64,000 bases of DNA, taken from contig NZ_JAFMYV010000011.1 in the NCBI RefSeq assembly GCF_017353185.1, positions 210,577-274,576 of the forward strand. The letters are read 5' to 3'. Under the pieces are notes generated by a model. It was given only the letters and a program-made list of their open reading frames with translations, did no database searches and was not told where the DNA came from. The stretch is from Fibrella rubiginis. Lineage in GTDB: Bacteria > Bacteroidota > Bacteroidia > Cytophagales > Spirosomataceae. Positions 31,517-40,463 of the stretch are shown here, one piece after another. Numbering within the stretch: position 1 is the stretch's first letter; every line of letters starts with the position of its first letter. The position numbers were made by a program, and so were the translations under genes.

Positions 31517-33241
31517 ATGGCTAACCTGAACACAACCGTCAACAAAACCCACCGTTACGATGCCATCGTCATTGGCTCAGGCATGAGTGGGGGCTGGGCG
31601 GCGAAAGAACTTTGCGAAAAAGGGCTGAAAACACTCGTGCTGGAAAAAGGCCGCATGGTCAATCACGTGGAAGACTACCCCACCATGATGAAAGACCACT
31701 GGGAGTTCGAACACCGGGGTGCCCTCAGCCATGACGACCAGCAGAAATACCATATCCAGACCCGCATTGGTTTTGTGGGTGAAGGCACCAAACATTTTTT
31801 CACCAACGATCTTGAAGACCCCTATATCGAGACCAAGCGCTTCGACTGGATTCGGGGCAACCACACCGGCGGGCGGTCGCTGACGTGGGGCAAGCACTGC
31901 TACCGCTGGAGCGACCTCGACTTCACCGCCAACGCCTGTGAAGGCATCGCCGTAGACTGGCCCATTCGTTATAAAGACATTGCCCCCTGGTATAGTTATG
32001 TAGAGAAATTCGTGGGCATCAGCGGCGAAAAACTTGGCCTCGATCACCTGCCCGACGGCGTGTTTCTGCCGCCGATCCCCCTTAACTGCCTGGAAACGCA
32101 CTTTAAACAGGCCATGGTAAAGAAATACGGTAATCGGCACGTTACGCCGGGCCGGGTAGCCCACCTGACCGACCCGCAACCCTGGCACCTGGAACTGGGC
32201 CGGGGACAGTGCCAAAATCGGAATCGCTGTTCGCGGGGGTGCCCGTACGGGGCCTATTTCAGCAGCAATGCGGCCACGCTGCCTGCGGCCAACCGCACGG
32301 GCAACTTTGCCATCCGGCCGCATTCGGTGGTGCATTCGCTCATCTACGACGAGAAAACCAACAGGGCTACGGGTGTGCGGGTGGTTGATTCGGAGACGAA
32401 AGAAATGACCGAGTTCTACGCCAACCTCATTTTCTGCTGTGCCTCGTCGATGGCGACAACGCAGATTTTGCTCAATTCCACCTCTACGCGTTACCCCAAT
32501 GGGTTGGGCAACGACAGTGGCGAATTGGGCCATAACATCATGGATCACCACTACCACGTGGGGGCCATGGGCAGCTACGACGGCTTCGAGGATCAGTATT
32601 ACAAAGGTCGCAAGCCGGCGGGGCTGTTTATTCCCCGCTACGTGAATCTGGATGAACAATCGAAAAATCCGAATTTTTTGCGGGGCTACGACTACCAGGG
32701 GGCTGGCGCAGGCCGGGGCAACTGGGGCAGCGGCGTGAACACACCCGGCGTGGGAGCAGCGTTTAAAGAGTCCTTGTTTAAGCCGGGCGGCTGGGGTATG
32801 GGCCTGATGGGTTTCGGCGAAGTGCTACCTTACCACGACAACAAAGTGACGCTGCACCCTACCCAAAAAGACCAATGGGGCCTGCCCACGCTGGTTTTCG
32901 ATGCCGAGTTCAAGCAGAACGAACTGGCCATGCGCAAGCAGATCATGGCCGATGCTGCCGAAATGCTGGAGGCGTCGGGATTCCGGAATATCAGCACCTT
33001 TGATTATTCAGGCGGTATTGGCGTGGGCGTTCACGAGATGGGCACTGCCCGCATGGGCCGCGACCCGAAAACGTCGGTGCTGAATGGCAACAACCAGGTC
33101 CACGGCGTACCCAACGTCTTCGTAACCGACGGGTCGTGCATGACGTCATCATCGTGCGTGAATCCATCTATTACCTACATGGCTCTCACTGCCCGCGCTG
33201 TTGATTTCGCCACCAAAGCCTTAAACAAAACCGACCTATGA
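31517..33241 (+). CDS. GMC-family oxidoreductase (large subunit of a sugar/alcohol dehydrogenase)
   Basis: The 574-aa flavoprotein starts with the FAD-binding Rossmann motif DAIVIGSGMSGGWAAKELCE and later shows HTGGRSLTWGKHCYRWSD, a Cys pattern NRNRCSRGCPYGAYF, and the GMC C-terminal block GVHEMGTARMGRDPKTSV plus NPSITYMALTARA. The Cys motif is like that of gluconate/glucoside 3-dehydrogenase large subunits. No signal peptide is seen. The stop overlaps the start of the subunit-3 gene by ATGA, so they form one complex. The electron acceptor gene (cytochrome) is not in the window. Confidence 0.94.
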   Translation: MANLNTTVNKTHRYDAIVIGSGMSGGWAAKELCEKGLKTLVLEKGRMVNHVEDYPTMMKDHWEFEHRGALSHDDQQKYHIQTRIGFVGEGTKHFFTNDLEDPYIETKRFDWIRGNHTGGRSLTWGKHCYRWSDLDFTANACEGIAVDWPIRYKDIAPWYSYVEKFVGISGEKLGLDHLPDGVFLPPIPLNCLETHFKQAMVKKYGNRHVTPGRVAHLTDPQPWHLELGRGQCQNRNRCSRGCPYGAYFSSNAATLPAANRTGNFAIRPHSVVHSLIYDEKTNRATGVRVVDSETKEMTEFYANLIFCCASSMATTQILLNSTSTRYPNGLGNDSGELGHNIMDHHYHVGAMGSYDGFEDQYYKGRKPAGLFIPRYVNLDEQSKNPNFLRGYDYQGAGAGRGNWGSGVNTPGVGAAFKESLFKPGGWGMGLMGFGEVLPYHDNKVTLHPTQKDQWGLPTLVFDAEFKQNELAMRKQIMADAAEMLEASGFRNISTFDYSGGIGVGVHEMGTARMGRDPKTSVLNGNNQVHGVPNVFVTDGSCMTSSSCVNPSITYMALTARAVDFATKALNKTDL

Positions 33242-33828
33242 ACCGCCGCCTCGCCCTTAAAAACGCAGCCCTGTTTATGGGCTATACCGTGTCAGCCTCG
33301 GCCTTGACAGAGACATTTGTGGCGTGCTCGAAAACGGCCCACCTGACCTGGAAACCTATTTTTTTGTCCGACAGTCAGGCAAACACGATTGCCGAAATCA
33401 CAGAAACGATTTTACCCAAAACGACCACGCCAGGCGCCAAAGAGCTGGGCGTGCCGCAGTTCGTCGACAAGATGTTACATGATTTGCTCGGCGAGAAAGA
33501 CCAGGCTGATTTCCTGACCGGCCTGGCCGCAATGGAAGACCGTTGCGAAGCTGAAAACGGCAAATCCTTTGTGGAGTGCACCCCCGCCCAGCGTGAGGCA
33601 TTTTTGCTGAAACTGGACCAGGAGGCCCCGCCCCTGCCACCCTCTTTGTGGGGCATCACGCTGAAACCGTCTGGTCCGCCCGCCTTCTTCCGCCGCCTCA
33701 AAAGCCTGACGCTGATGGGTTATTACACCAGCGAGAAAGTGGGTAAGACCATCCTGGCCTATGATCCGGTTCCGGGTACCTACATACCCTGTATGCCCCT
33801 GAATGGGCAGCATGCCTGGAATGAGTGA
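33238..33828 (+). CDS. Gluconate 2-dehydrogenase subunit 3 family protein
   Basis: The 196-aa protein starts MNRRLALKNAALFMGYTVSA, a Tat-like leader lacking a clean twin-arginine box beyond NRR, with a Cys at VACSK. The body shows FLSDSQANTIAEITETILPK, TTTPGAKELGVPQFVDKML and MGYYTSEKVGKTILAYDPVP, the subunit-3 family pattern. It is the small partner that helps export of the GMC subunit. It overlaps the GMC gene by 4 nt. Confidence 0.93.
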   Translation: MNRRLALKNAALFMGYTVSASALTETFVACSKTAHLTWKPIFLSDSQANTIAEITETILPKTTTPGAKELGVPQFVDKMLHDLLGEKDQADFLTGLAAMEDRCEAENGKSFVECTPAQREAFLLKLDQEAPPLPPSLWGITLKPSGPPAFFRRLKSLTLMGYYTSEKVGKTILAYDPVPGTYIPCMPLNGQHAWNE

Positions 33829-33921
33829 GCGCCTTCTACCGCTGATACTATAAGCAAACCACGATTGCGGAAGATGGTGTATTTTCGTTTTTCCTGATAA
33901 TGCACTTCTCCCTCCGTGTGT

Positions 33922-36900
33922 ATGACCCCCACTTTAGCTTCTTTTGCCCGTCGATCTCTGACGCTGCTTCTTGGCGTTTTGCTATCAGGTTACGCTGTAG
34001 CTCAGGCCACTGATGAGACCCTGTTGCTACGGCAACCCAGCCTGTCTAAAACCCACATAGCCTTTAGCTACGGTGGCGACCTCTGGGTAGCCAACCGCGA
34101 CGGGTCGCAGCCCCGCCGCCTCACGGTGGCCCCCGGTCCCGAAACCGGTCCCTTGTTTTCGCCCGATGGGCAGCAGATTGCCTTCACTGCTACCTACGAC
34201 GGCAATACCGACGTGTATGTGGTTGGCCTGAATGGCGGCATGCCTCGTCGCCTGACGTTCCACCCCAGCGCCGACGCAGTCAAGGGCTGGTCGGCCGATG
34301 GGCAGCGGGTCTTGTTTGTGTCCAATGCGCAGTCGGCGGTGGCGCGGTCGCCCAAGCTGTTTACCGTGTCGCTCAACGCCGAACTACCACAGGCCCTCCC
34401 TGTGCCGATGACGGGCAACTGGGCCAAACTATCGCCCGACGGCAAGGAACTGGCCTACAGCATCATCACCGACGCTTTCGGTACCTGGAAGCGCTACCGG
34501 GGCGGCATGACCACGCCTATCCGGCTGCTGAACCTACAAACACTTGATTTTGAGCTTATTCCGCACGAGAACGCGTCGGATGTGCAGCCTGTGTACGTAG
34601 GCAACACGGTCTATTTTCTCTCAGACCGTAACCGGACCATGAACGTCTTTGCCTACGACCGCGCCACTAAACAGGTACGACAGGTGACAAAGCACGATGA
34701 TTTCGACGTAAAAAACCTGGGCACAGACGGGCAGCAACTGGTCTATGAACAGGCCGGGCGGCTGCACATGCTGGAGCCTGCAACCGGGCAAACACAGACC
34801 CTGCGCATTGCCATTCAGCCCGATATGCTCACGATGCGGCCCAGCTGGAAGCCCGTTGGCAGCATGGTTCGGGCCATGCACCTCTCACCCACGGGCGTGC
34901 GGGCGGTGGTGGAAGCCCGCGGCGACATTTATACGCTACCCTCGAAAAAAGGCGATTGGCGCAATCTTACCGGCAGCGATGGTGCCCACGACCGCAACCC
35001 GCTGTGGTCGCCCGACGGTAGCCGCATTGCCTACGTGTCTGACCAATCGGGCGAATACCAGTTGATGCTCCGCGATGCCAAAGGCGACAAACCGTCTGAA
35101 GCCATTTCGCTGGGCGACCCCTCGTTTTATACCCTCGACAAATGGTCGCCCGACGGAAAGAAGCTGCTTTATCAGGACAAGAAGCTGAACCTCTGGTACA
35201 TGGACATGACCACGCGCAAGCCCGTTAAAATCACCACCGATACCTATGGTCCCAATTCAAGCATCGAAGCCGATTGGTCGCCGGACTCGAAATGGGTAGC
35301 TTTTTCGCGGAAAATGGATAACTACCTCAACCGCGTTCACCTCTATGAACTGGCGTCGGGTACCACCACGCCCGTAACCGACGGGGCCAGCCATACCGAC
35401 GGTCTGGCGTTTAGTCGCGACGGTAAGTACCTGATGTTCACGGCCAGTACCAACGTAGGTGCTTCTTTTGCGTGGCTCGATATGGCTGGGCTTGACCGGC
35501 GCGGCCTGGTTACGCAGAGTATTTATGCCGTGGTGCTCAACGCCAAAGACCCCAGCCCGTTTTCGCCCGAATCGGACGAGGAAAAGGGAAGCGATACCCC
35601 CGCCAAACCCGCCGGCGACACCACGCTGAAAGCATCGAAAGCCAAAACCGCTACCCTTGCGGCACCCACCTCGGCCACAACCAGTGCGGTGGTAAACGTG
35701 CCCCGCACGGTGATCGATCTACCCAATATTGGTCAGCGGATTGTGGCCCTGCCGGTGCCAGCAGGCAGTATGGGCAAACTGACGGCCGCCGACGGTAGCA
35801 AACTCTTCTACGTTGGCTACACCCCCGCCGCCGCCAAACCGAGCCTCTACCGGTTCGATTTTAAAGAGCGCAAAAACGAGCTGCTGATGCCCGAAGTGGC
35901 TGATTATGTGGTCTCTGCCGATGGCAAAAAACTGCTCTACATGGCCGGCACAGACAAATACGGCATCATCGACGTGACGGGTAAACCCGCTCCCGGCGAC
36001 GGCAAAGTAGACATGACGTCGTTGCAGGCCCTTATTGACCCCCGCCACGAATGGGCGCAGATGGTGAACGAGTTCTGGCGCATTGAGCGCGATTATTTCT
36101 ACATGCCCAACTACCACGGGGCCGACTGGCAGGCGGTGAAAACCAAATATGCTCCCTTCCTGCCCCACGTAGCGCACCGCGCCGACCTGAACTACCTTAT
36201 CGGCGAGATGATGGGCGAAATGGTGGTGGGGCATAACTACGTGCGCGGCGGCGACATTCCCGACAGCAAACCCGTTCCCGTTGGCATGCTGGGTGCTGAC
36301 TATGAATTGGTTAACGGAAAATACCGGTTCAAAAAAGTGTTTAACGGCGAAAACTGGAACCCCTCCCTCCGTGCGCCCCTCACCGAACCGGGTGTGGGCG
36401 TACAGGCAGGCGACTACCTGCTGGCCATCAACGGGCGGCCCCTGTCGGCCACCGACAATGTGTATCAATTTCTCGAAAACACCGTAGATCGGCAAATGAC
36501 GCTGACCGTTGGATCCAACCCCACCGGGGTGGGCAGTCGGCAGGTGACGGTAGTACCTATTGCCGAAGAAACTGGCCTCCGGTTGATGGATTGGGTGGAG
36601 GGCAACCGCCGCAAGGTGAGCGCGGCCACGGGTGGCAAAGTAGCCTATGTGTATTTGCCCAACACAGGTCAGCAGGGCTATGACTACTTCAACCGCTACT
36701 ATTTCAGTCAGGTCGATAAGCAGGCCGTGATTGTCGACGAGCGGTTCAACGGCGGCGGCTTTGTGGCCGACTACGTGGTCGATATGCTAAACCGGCCACT
36801 GCTCAGCTACTGGTCGTCGCGGGAAGGCAAGCCATTTACCAGCCCTGCCGCGTCAATCTACGGGCCGAAAGTGATGCTGGTGAACGAATATGCCGGGTCG

Positions 36901-37242
36901 GGTGGTGATGCGCTACCTGCGTTTTTCCGCCGCCGGGGTTTGGGCACGATCATCGGCAAACGCACCTGGGGCGGTCTGGTGGGCATTTCGGGTTACCCTA
37001 CACTAATGGACGGCGGCTCGGTGACGTCACCGAGCTTTGGTATCTACAGCCCCGACGGAAAATGGGAAATTGAAAACGCCGGCGTGGCTCCCGACATTGA
37101 GGTGGAGATGTTGCCCAAACTAAGCCAGAACGGTGCCGACCCCCAACTGGAAAAAGCCATCGAGGTAGTGCAGGCCCAACTCCAGAAAGCCCCTGTGGCC
37201 GGACTCCCCGCCCCCAAGCCAGACCGGAGAGCGGTGGAATAA
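33922..37242 (+). CDS. Tricorn-protease-like S41 peptidase, exported
   Basis: The 1106-aa protein (ATG 33922; signal peptide RRSLTLLLGVLLSGYAVAQA) has two seven-bladed PD40/WD40-like beta-propellers (about 30-310 and 330-690; repeated SPDGxxIAF/Y blades), a Ser/Ala/Lys-rich linker, a C1 domain, a PDZ domain (about 795-880; GVGVQAGDYLLAINGRPL) and an S41 peptidase core: VDERFNGGGFVADYV and EYAGSGGDALPAF with nucleophile S993. Tricorn acts downstream of the proteasome in archaea; in Bacteroidota it is periplasmic and digests peptides. Full length. Confidence 0.95.
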   Translation: MTPTLASFARRSLTLLLGVLLSGYAVAQATDETLLLRQPSLSKTHIAFSYGGDLWVANRDGSQPRRLTVAPGPETGPLFSPDGQQIAFTATYDGNTDVYVVGLNGGMPRRLTFHPSADAVKGWSADGQRVLFVSNAQSAVARSPKLFTVSLNAELPQALPVPMTGNWAKLSPDGKELAYSIITDAFGTWKRYRGGMTTPIRLLNLQTLDFELIPHENASDVQPVYVGNTVYFLSDRNRTMNVFAYDRATKQVRQVTKHDDFDVKNLGTDGQQLVYEQAGRLHMLEPATGQTQTLRIAIQPDMLTMRPSWKPVGSMVRAMHLSPTGVRAVVEARGDIYTLPSKKGDWRNLTGSDGAHDRNPLWSPDGSRIAYVSDQSGEYQLMLRDAKGDKPSEAISLGDPSFYTLDKWSPDGKKLLYQDKKLNLWYMDMTTRKPVKITTDTYGPNSSIEADWSPDSKWVAFSRKMDNYLNRVHLYELASGTTTPVTDGASHTDGLAFSRDGKYLMFTASTNVGASFAWLDMAGLDRRGLVTQSIYAVVLNAKDPSPFSPESDEEKGSDTPAKPAGDTTLKASKAKTATLAAPTSATTSAVVNVPRTVIDLPNIGQRIVALPVPAGSMGKLTAADGSKLFYVGYTPAAAKPSLYRFDFKERKNELLMPEVADYVVSADGKKLLYMAGTDKYGIIDVTGKPAPGDGKVDMTSLQALIDPRHEWAQMVNEFWRIERDYFYMPNYHGADWQAVKTKYAPFLPHVAHRADLNYLIGEMMGEMVVGHNYVRGGDIPDSKPVPVGMLGADYELVNGKYRFKKVFNGENWNPSLRAPLTEPGVGVQAGDYLLAINGRPLSATDNVYQFLENTVDRQMTLTVGSNPTGVGSRQVTVVPIAEETGLRLMDWVEGNRRKVSAATGGKVAYVYLPNTGQQGYDYFNRYYFSQVDKQAVIVDERFNGGGFVADYVVDMLNRPLLSYWSSREGKPFTSPAASIYGPKVMLVNEYAGSGGDALPAFFRRRGLGTIIGKRTWGGLVGISGYPTLMDGGSVTSPSFGIYSPDGKWEIENAGVAPDIEVEMLPKLSQNGADPQLEKAIEVVQAQLQKAPVAGLPAPKPDRRAVE

Positions 37243-37368
37243 AAGGGATTTTGGATTGCGGATTTGGGATTTCGGATTGTTGCTTACGCCCCCGACTGGA
37301 ACCTGCGCTACATACGTTCGCGCCAGCAACAATCCGAAATCCCAAATCCGCAATCCAAAATCCCTTTT
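37241..37368. repeat. Long inverted repeat, perfect 44-bp arms joining two stop codons
   Basis: Arms 37241-37284 and 37325-37368 are perfect complements over 44 bp with a 40-nt loop. The arm has five GGATT words (GGGATTTTGGATTGCGGATT) and ends GTTGCT before TACGCC, the family core. The left arm starts inside the TAA of the tricorn gene; the right arm ends on the first base of the stop of the convergent gene. Confidence 0.96.
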
Positions 37369-38633
37369 CACAGCCTCACCCCCAGCACCCGGATTGGTCT
37401 GCGTTCGAAATGGGTTTTCACGAAGCGGTTTTTGCGGGGGCTGTAGCGGTAATAATACTTGCCGACGCGGACGAATGTGCCCCTGGAGACCTGGCTGGGT
37501 TCGACATCGTCGTCCAGCGTATGCACCGAACCACCGGTTTGTCGGGCTATCTGGTATTGATCGTCCTGGAAAGCATGAGCATTATTGAGGGGCGGGCCAC
37601 AGGCAATGACGTGAACAGGCTTGGTCAGGCCGGGCAGCAGGGGCATATCTTTCACGCCGCTGCCATTGTCGGCCAGCAAGATCAGGTGTCTGCTTTCGGG
37701 AAAGGTGCGTTGCGCATAGCGTAGCGCTTCAACTACGTTCTCGTCGCTGTTGCGGTTGTTCTGCGTGTTGCGGGCTGCCGCCAGCAGAGTGGGCAGCGCC
37801 GCACGGGGGTCCCGTTCACGAGTGGTGAAAAACGCACCCGGTGGGCCATTGAGGCGGGTTTCCTGCCCCAGGCTGTCGCAGTCGGTGAAGAAGACCACAC
37901 CCCGTACCTGCGGGTTTTTGGCGTTGCGCCGAAACCAGGCATAAATCTGGGCGGCGTAGGGGTCCATACTAGTAGTTAAGTCGCAGACAATAACCGAGTT
38001 GGGCCATTGCCGAAGGTTACGCGACAACGCAGCAAACACCGTCGAATCGGCTTCAATAACCCCGGAAAGCAATTTGTCTTCCAGCGCCTGTTCAGGCGGC
38101 GACAAGGTTCGGTGAGCTACAGTTGGCCATTCGTGTGCTGCCGTTTTCACCATCCGAACACCAGTTATCTGCCCAACGTCGGCTGCAACGTAGGTTTCTT
38201 TTACCGCTATTTTTTCGGGCAGATTGGGTTGTTCAGGCTGTACCGAAACATCGGTATCAACTACGCGCCTCACCGTTTGGCGACGGATCACAACGGCCTT
38301 TGATACCGGTACTTTTTGAGGCACACTGACTGTTGCTACAGGTAGTGAATGGTCAGGAATTAATGTTCGTTCAGGAACCGAAACGGGCTTTTTCAGGACT
38401 ACAGGGCTTATTTCCGGCCGTTTGCCAATTAACCCATACCAACCCAGGCCACCCAGCAGCCCAATCAATACCAGTGTCCAGAACCAGACCAGGGGCCGTT
38501 GTCGGTGCGGAAACAGTCGGGGACGAAGCAGCCGCCAGTCAACGGTTAGCTCGTCGATATCAATGTTGGGTTCGTAGTCGTCGAGCAACCGCCGCATCCG
38601 GTCGTTAAGGGGCTTATCGTTTAGCTCGTTCAT
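37368..38633 (-). CDS. Membrane protein with C-terminal VWA-like domain in anti-sigma position
   Basis: The 421-aa protein has an N-terminal cytoplasmic part of about 45 residues (MRRLLDDYEPNIDIDELTVD), one membrane helix (about 49-66, VWFWTLVLIGLLGGLGWYGL) and a periplasmic part. Its residues about 205-380 look like a VWA domain: NSVIVCDLTTSMDPYAAQI (MIDAS-like DxTxS), GVVFFTDCDSLG, HLILLADNGSGVKDM. It overlaps the ECF sigma gene by 20 nt, the place where an anti-sigma factor is normally coded. A VWA anti-sigma is unusual; the anti-sigma role is inference. Confidence 0.75.
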   Translation of the reverse strand: MNELNDKPLNDRMRRLLDDYEPNIDIDELTVDWRLLRPRLFPHRQRPLVWFWTLVLIGLLGGLGWYGLIGKRPEISPVVLKKPVSVPERTLIPDHSLPVATVSVPQKVPVSKAVVIRRQTVRRVVDTDVSVQPEQPNLPEKIAVKETYVAADVGQITGVRMVKTAAHEWPTVAHRTLSPPEQALEDKLLSGVIEADSTVFAALSRNLRQWPNSVIVCDLTTSMDPYAAQIYAWFRRNAKNPQVRGVVFFTDCDSLGQETRLNGPPGAFFTTRERDPRAALPTLLAAARNTQNNRNSDENVVEALRYAQRTFPESRHLILLADNGSGVKDMPLLPGLTKPVHVIACGPPLNNAHAFQDDQYQIARQTGGSVHTLDDDVEPSQVSRGTFVRVGKYYYRYSPRKNRFVKTHFERRPIRVLGVRL

Positions 38634-39186
38634 GGCTTAGGTTCGTTTGAGAAGCCAGGGCGCGGCGTAGCAGTCGGTTGGCTTCGGTGAGGTGGGCGCG
38701 GGAGGTGCTTTCGGTGATGTGGAGTTGTTCGGCAATGTCACGGTGGGCGTAGCCGTCCAGCACGTTCAGGCTGAACACCATGCGGTAGGCCGGGGGCAGC
38801 GTGTGCAGCACCGCCAGGATATGATCGGCAGATAATTGCGCCAAAATAGCCTCGTCGTTCTGATACGGCTCGGCCACCGTTTGTTCAATCTGTTCGGTCG
38901 ACACGGTGGTAGGAAGCTTCTTTTTTCGGTAATGGTCAATAGCCGTGTTGACCATGATTTTTCGCAGCCACGGCTTCACTGACGCTTCATTTTTAAGGTC
39001 GCTTATTCGACCAAAAGCCTTCAGGAAACCGTCGTTGAGTAGTTCGCGGGCATCTTCGCGGTCGTTGGCATAGGCCAGGCAAACCGACAGCGCGTACCCG
39101 TAGAACCGGGCGTAGAACGCACTCATAGCCGCCTCCTGCCGACGGCGACACCCTTCAATCAGGCTGGATGTGGTTGCGTTAGTCAC
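38614..39186 (-). CDS. ECF-type RNA polymerase sigma factor
   Basis: The 190-aa protein has sigma region 2 (LIEGCRRRQEAAMSAFYARF, YANDREDARELLNDGFLKAF, WLRKIMVNTAIDHYRKKK) and region 4 (HTLPPAYRMVFSLNVLDGYA, HRDIAEQLHITESTSRAHLT), a typical ECF sigma70. It overlaps its neighbours on both sides (20 nt with the membrane VWA gene, 8 nt with the lipoprotein gene), so the three are translated together. Targets unknown. Confidence 0.95.
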   Translation of the reverse strand: MTNATTSSLIEGCRRRQEAAMSAFYARFYGYALSVCLAYANDREDARELLNDGFLKAFGRISDLKNEASVKPWLRKIMVNTAIDHYRKKKLPTTVSTEQIEQTVAEPYQNDEAILAQLSADHILAVLHTLPPAYRMVFSLNVLDGYAHRDIAEQLHITESTSRAHLTEANRLLRRALASQTNLSHERAKR

Positions 39187-40279
39187 AAGCGCCGTCGTAA
39201 GTATAGGTCTGCGTGTTCTTGCGAATGCGGGGTGTTGGTGGCACGGGGTAGCTGTTACGCTGGGTATCCGTTGTTTCTGCCAACTGCGTATATCCTGCTC
39301 CCGTCAGCTTATACTGCGTCTGGGCATCGCTGGTTAGGTAGAAGGTAGAGGTATTCAGATCATAACGCCAGTATGTTTTATAACTAGCCCATGCTGCTCT
39401 TTCCCCGTTTGGATTTGTTATGATCGGAAATCCTTTCATAACGGGCAACGACTGCGTCGTCAATTTCGCTGCCGACGGAACGTATTCGGTGTAATATTTC
39501 AGCTTGCCATTTTGCCAGTATTCGTCTTTGATAACCCGCCGTTGGCTGTCGTAGGTATATACGCTGGCGGAACCCGACAAGTCGTTTTCTGCCCGTGTAA
39601 TCAGGCCGTTCTGTAGCGTATAGGGCCGCTTTTCAATCCCACTGGTCTTCAATACGTAGTCGGCGGCCTTGCCGTCTTTGTAAGTCCAGGTCGTGCTATA
39701 GCCGTCGGGATAGAGCGTTTGTTTTCGCAGCGAATCGGGCAGGTTCGGGTAGGTAGTCTGCTCAAGCAGTTGGGTAAGCTGACCACTAGCATCGTAGTTG
39801 TACTGACGCGTTATCTTCGCTTGTGAATTGTTGGGTGCCGTAACCATCCGTACCGATTGGCTCAATCGACCGGCTTCATACACATACGTTGTGCGTTCAA
39901 TAATTTCTCCGCTATCGTACTCCGTTTTCCACTGTGATTTCGACAACTGGGTGATGGCATACCCCTCCGCATCATAGGCATAGCTCTCGTCATACGAGTA
40001 GGTGTTGATCACCTTCTTGCTGTCGCGCTGCTCATAATTGATCAACTGCTGAGCAAGATCGCCGTTGGCCGTGTATGCATAGGTGGTGCGGCGGGTGTTT
40101 GTCTGGAGCGTTGCTGCGCCTTCGGTGATCGTTTCCAACTCGTCTACCATTTTTATTCGACACAGCCCGTCGGCTTTCTTATCTACTGTTTGTTGTGTGC
40201 ACTGGCTACCCAGACCAATGACGCACACAAACAATATAACCCGCTGAATATCAATTAGTGATTGCTTCTCCCTGTTCAT
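39179..40279 (-). CDS. YD-repeat-like lipoprotein
   Basis: The 366-aa protein has a lipoprotein signal (VILFVCVIGLGSQC, Cys at about 27) and then many Tyr-rich repeats of the YD/RHS type: TTYAYTANGDLAQQLINYE, YSYDESYAYDAEGYAITQL, RQYNYDASGQLTQLLEQT, YTYDSQRRVIKDEYW. The repeats form a beta-sheet wrap. It is the first gene of the operon with the ECF sigma factor and may be the surface sensor of that system, or its target (inference). Confidence 0.82.
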   Translation of the reverse strand: MNREKQSLIDIQRVILFVCVIGLGSQCTQQTVDKKADGLCRIKMVDELETITEGAATLQTNTRRTTYAYTANGDLAQQLINYEQRDSKKVINTYSYDESYAYDAEGYAITQLSKSQWKTEYDSGEIIERTTYVYEAGRLSQSVRMVTAPNNSQAKITRQYNYDASGQLTQLLEQTTYPNLPDSLRKQTLYPDGYSTTWTYKDGKAADYVLKTSGIEKRPYTLQNGLITRAENDLSGSASVYTYDSQRRVIKDEYWQNGKLKYYTEYVPSAAKLTTQSLPVMKGFPIITNPNGERAAWASYKTYWRYDLNTSTFYLTSDAQTQYKLTGAGYTQLAETTDTQRNSYPVPPTPRIRKNTQTYTYDGACD

Positions 40280-40463
40280 AACACAGCCTTCTTAATTTGC
40301 TGCTGACTAAGACGCAAGTGATGGCGAAAACGCTGGGGTTAACCACGTAAACGTTGTAATGAATTTAAGTCAGCGTATTATAAATGCTTTAGTCGTTACT
40401 TTCACCTTCATAAACTAGCCACACAGGCCAGCTATAGATCCGTTTACCAACGCCTTTTCGCAT

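Noticed and set aside
31577..32659. 360-codon open frame on the minus strand
   Set aside because: Antisense of the GMC oxidoreductase, which has full family motifs; composition is that of a shadow frame.
35719..36495. 258-codon open frame on the minus strand
   Set aside because: Antisense of the tricorn-like protease.
37241..37368. GGATT-type direct repeats as a possible CRISPR or tandem array
   Set aside because: The copies are degenerate, not separated by unique spacers, and form one perfect inverted repeat.
37120..37371. Short open frames with repeated NPKSQIRNPKS residues
   Set aside because: They are translations of the long inverted repeat and its GGATT words, not genes.
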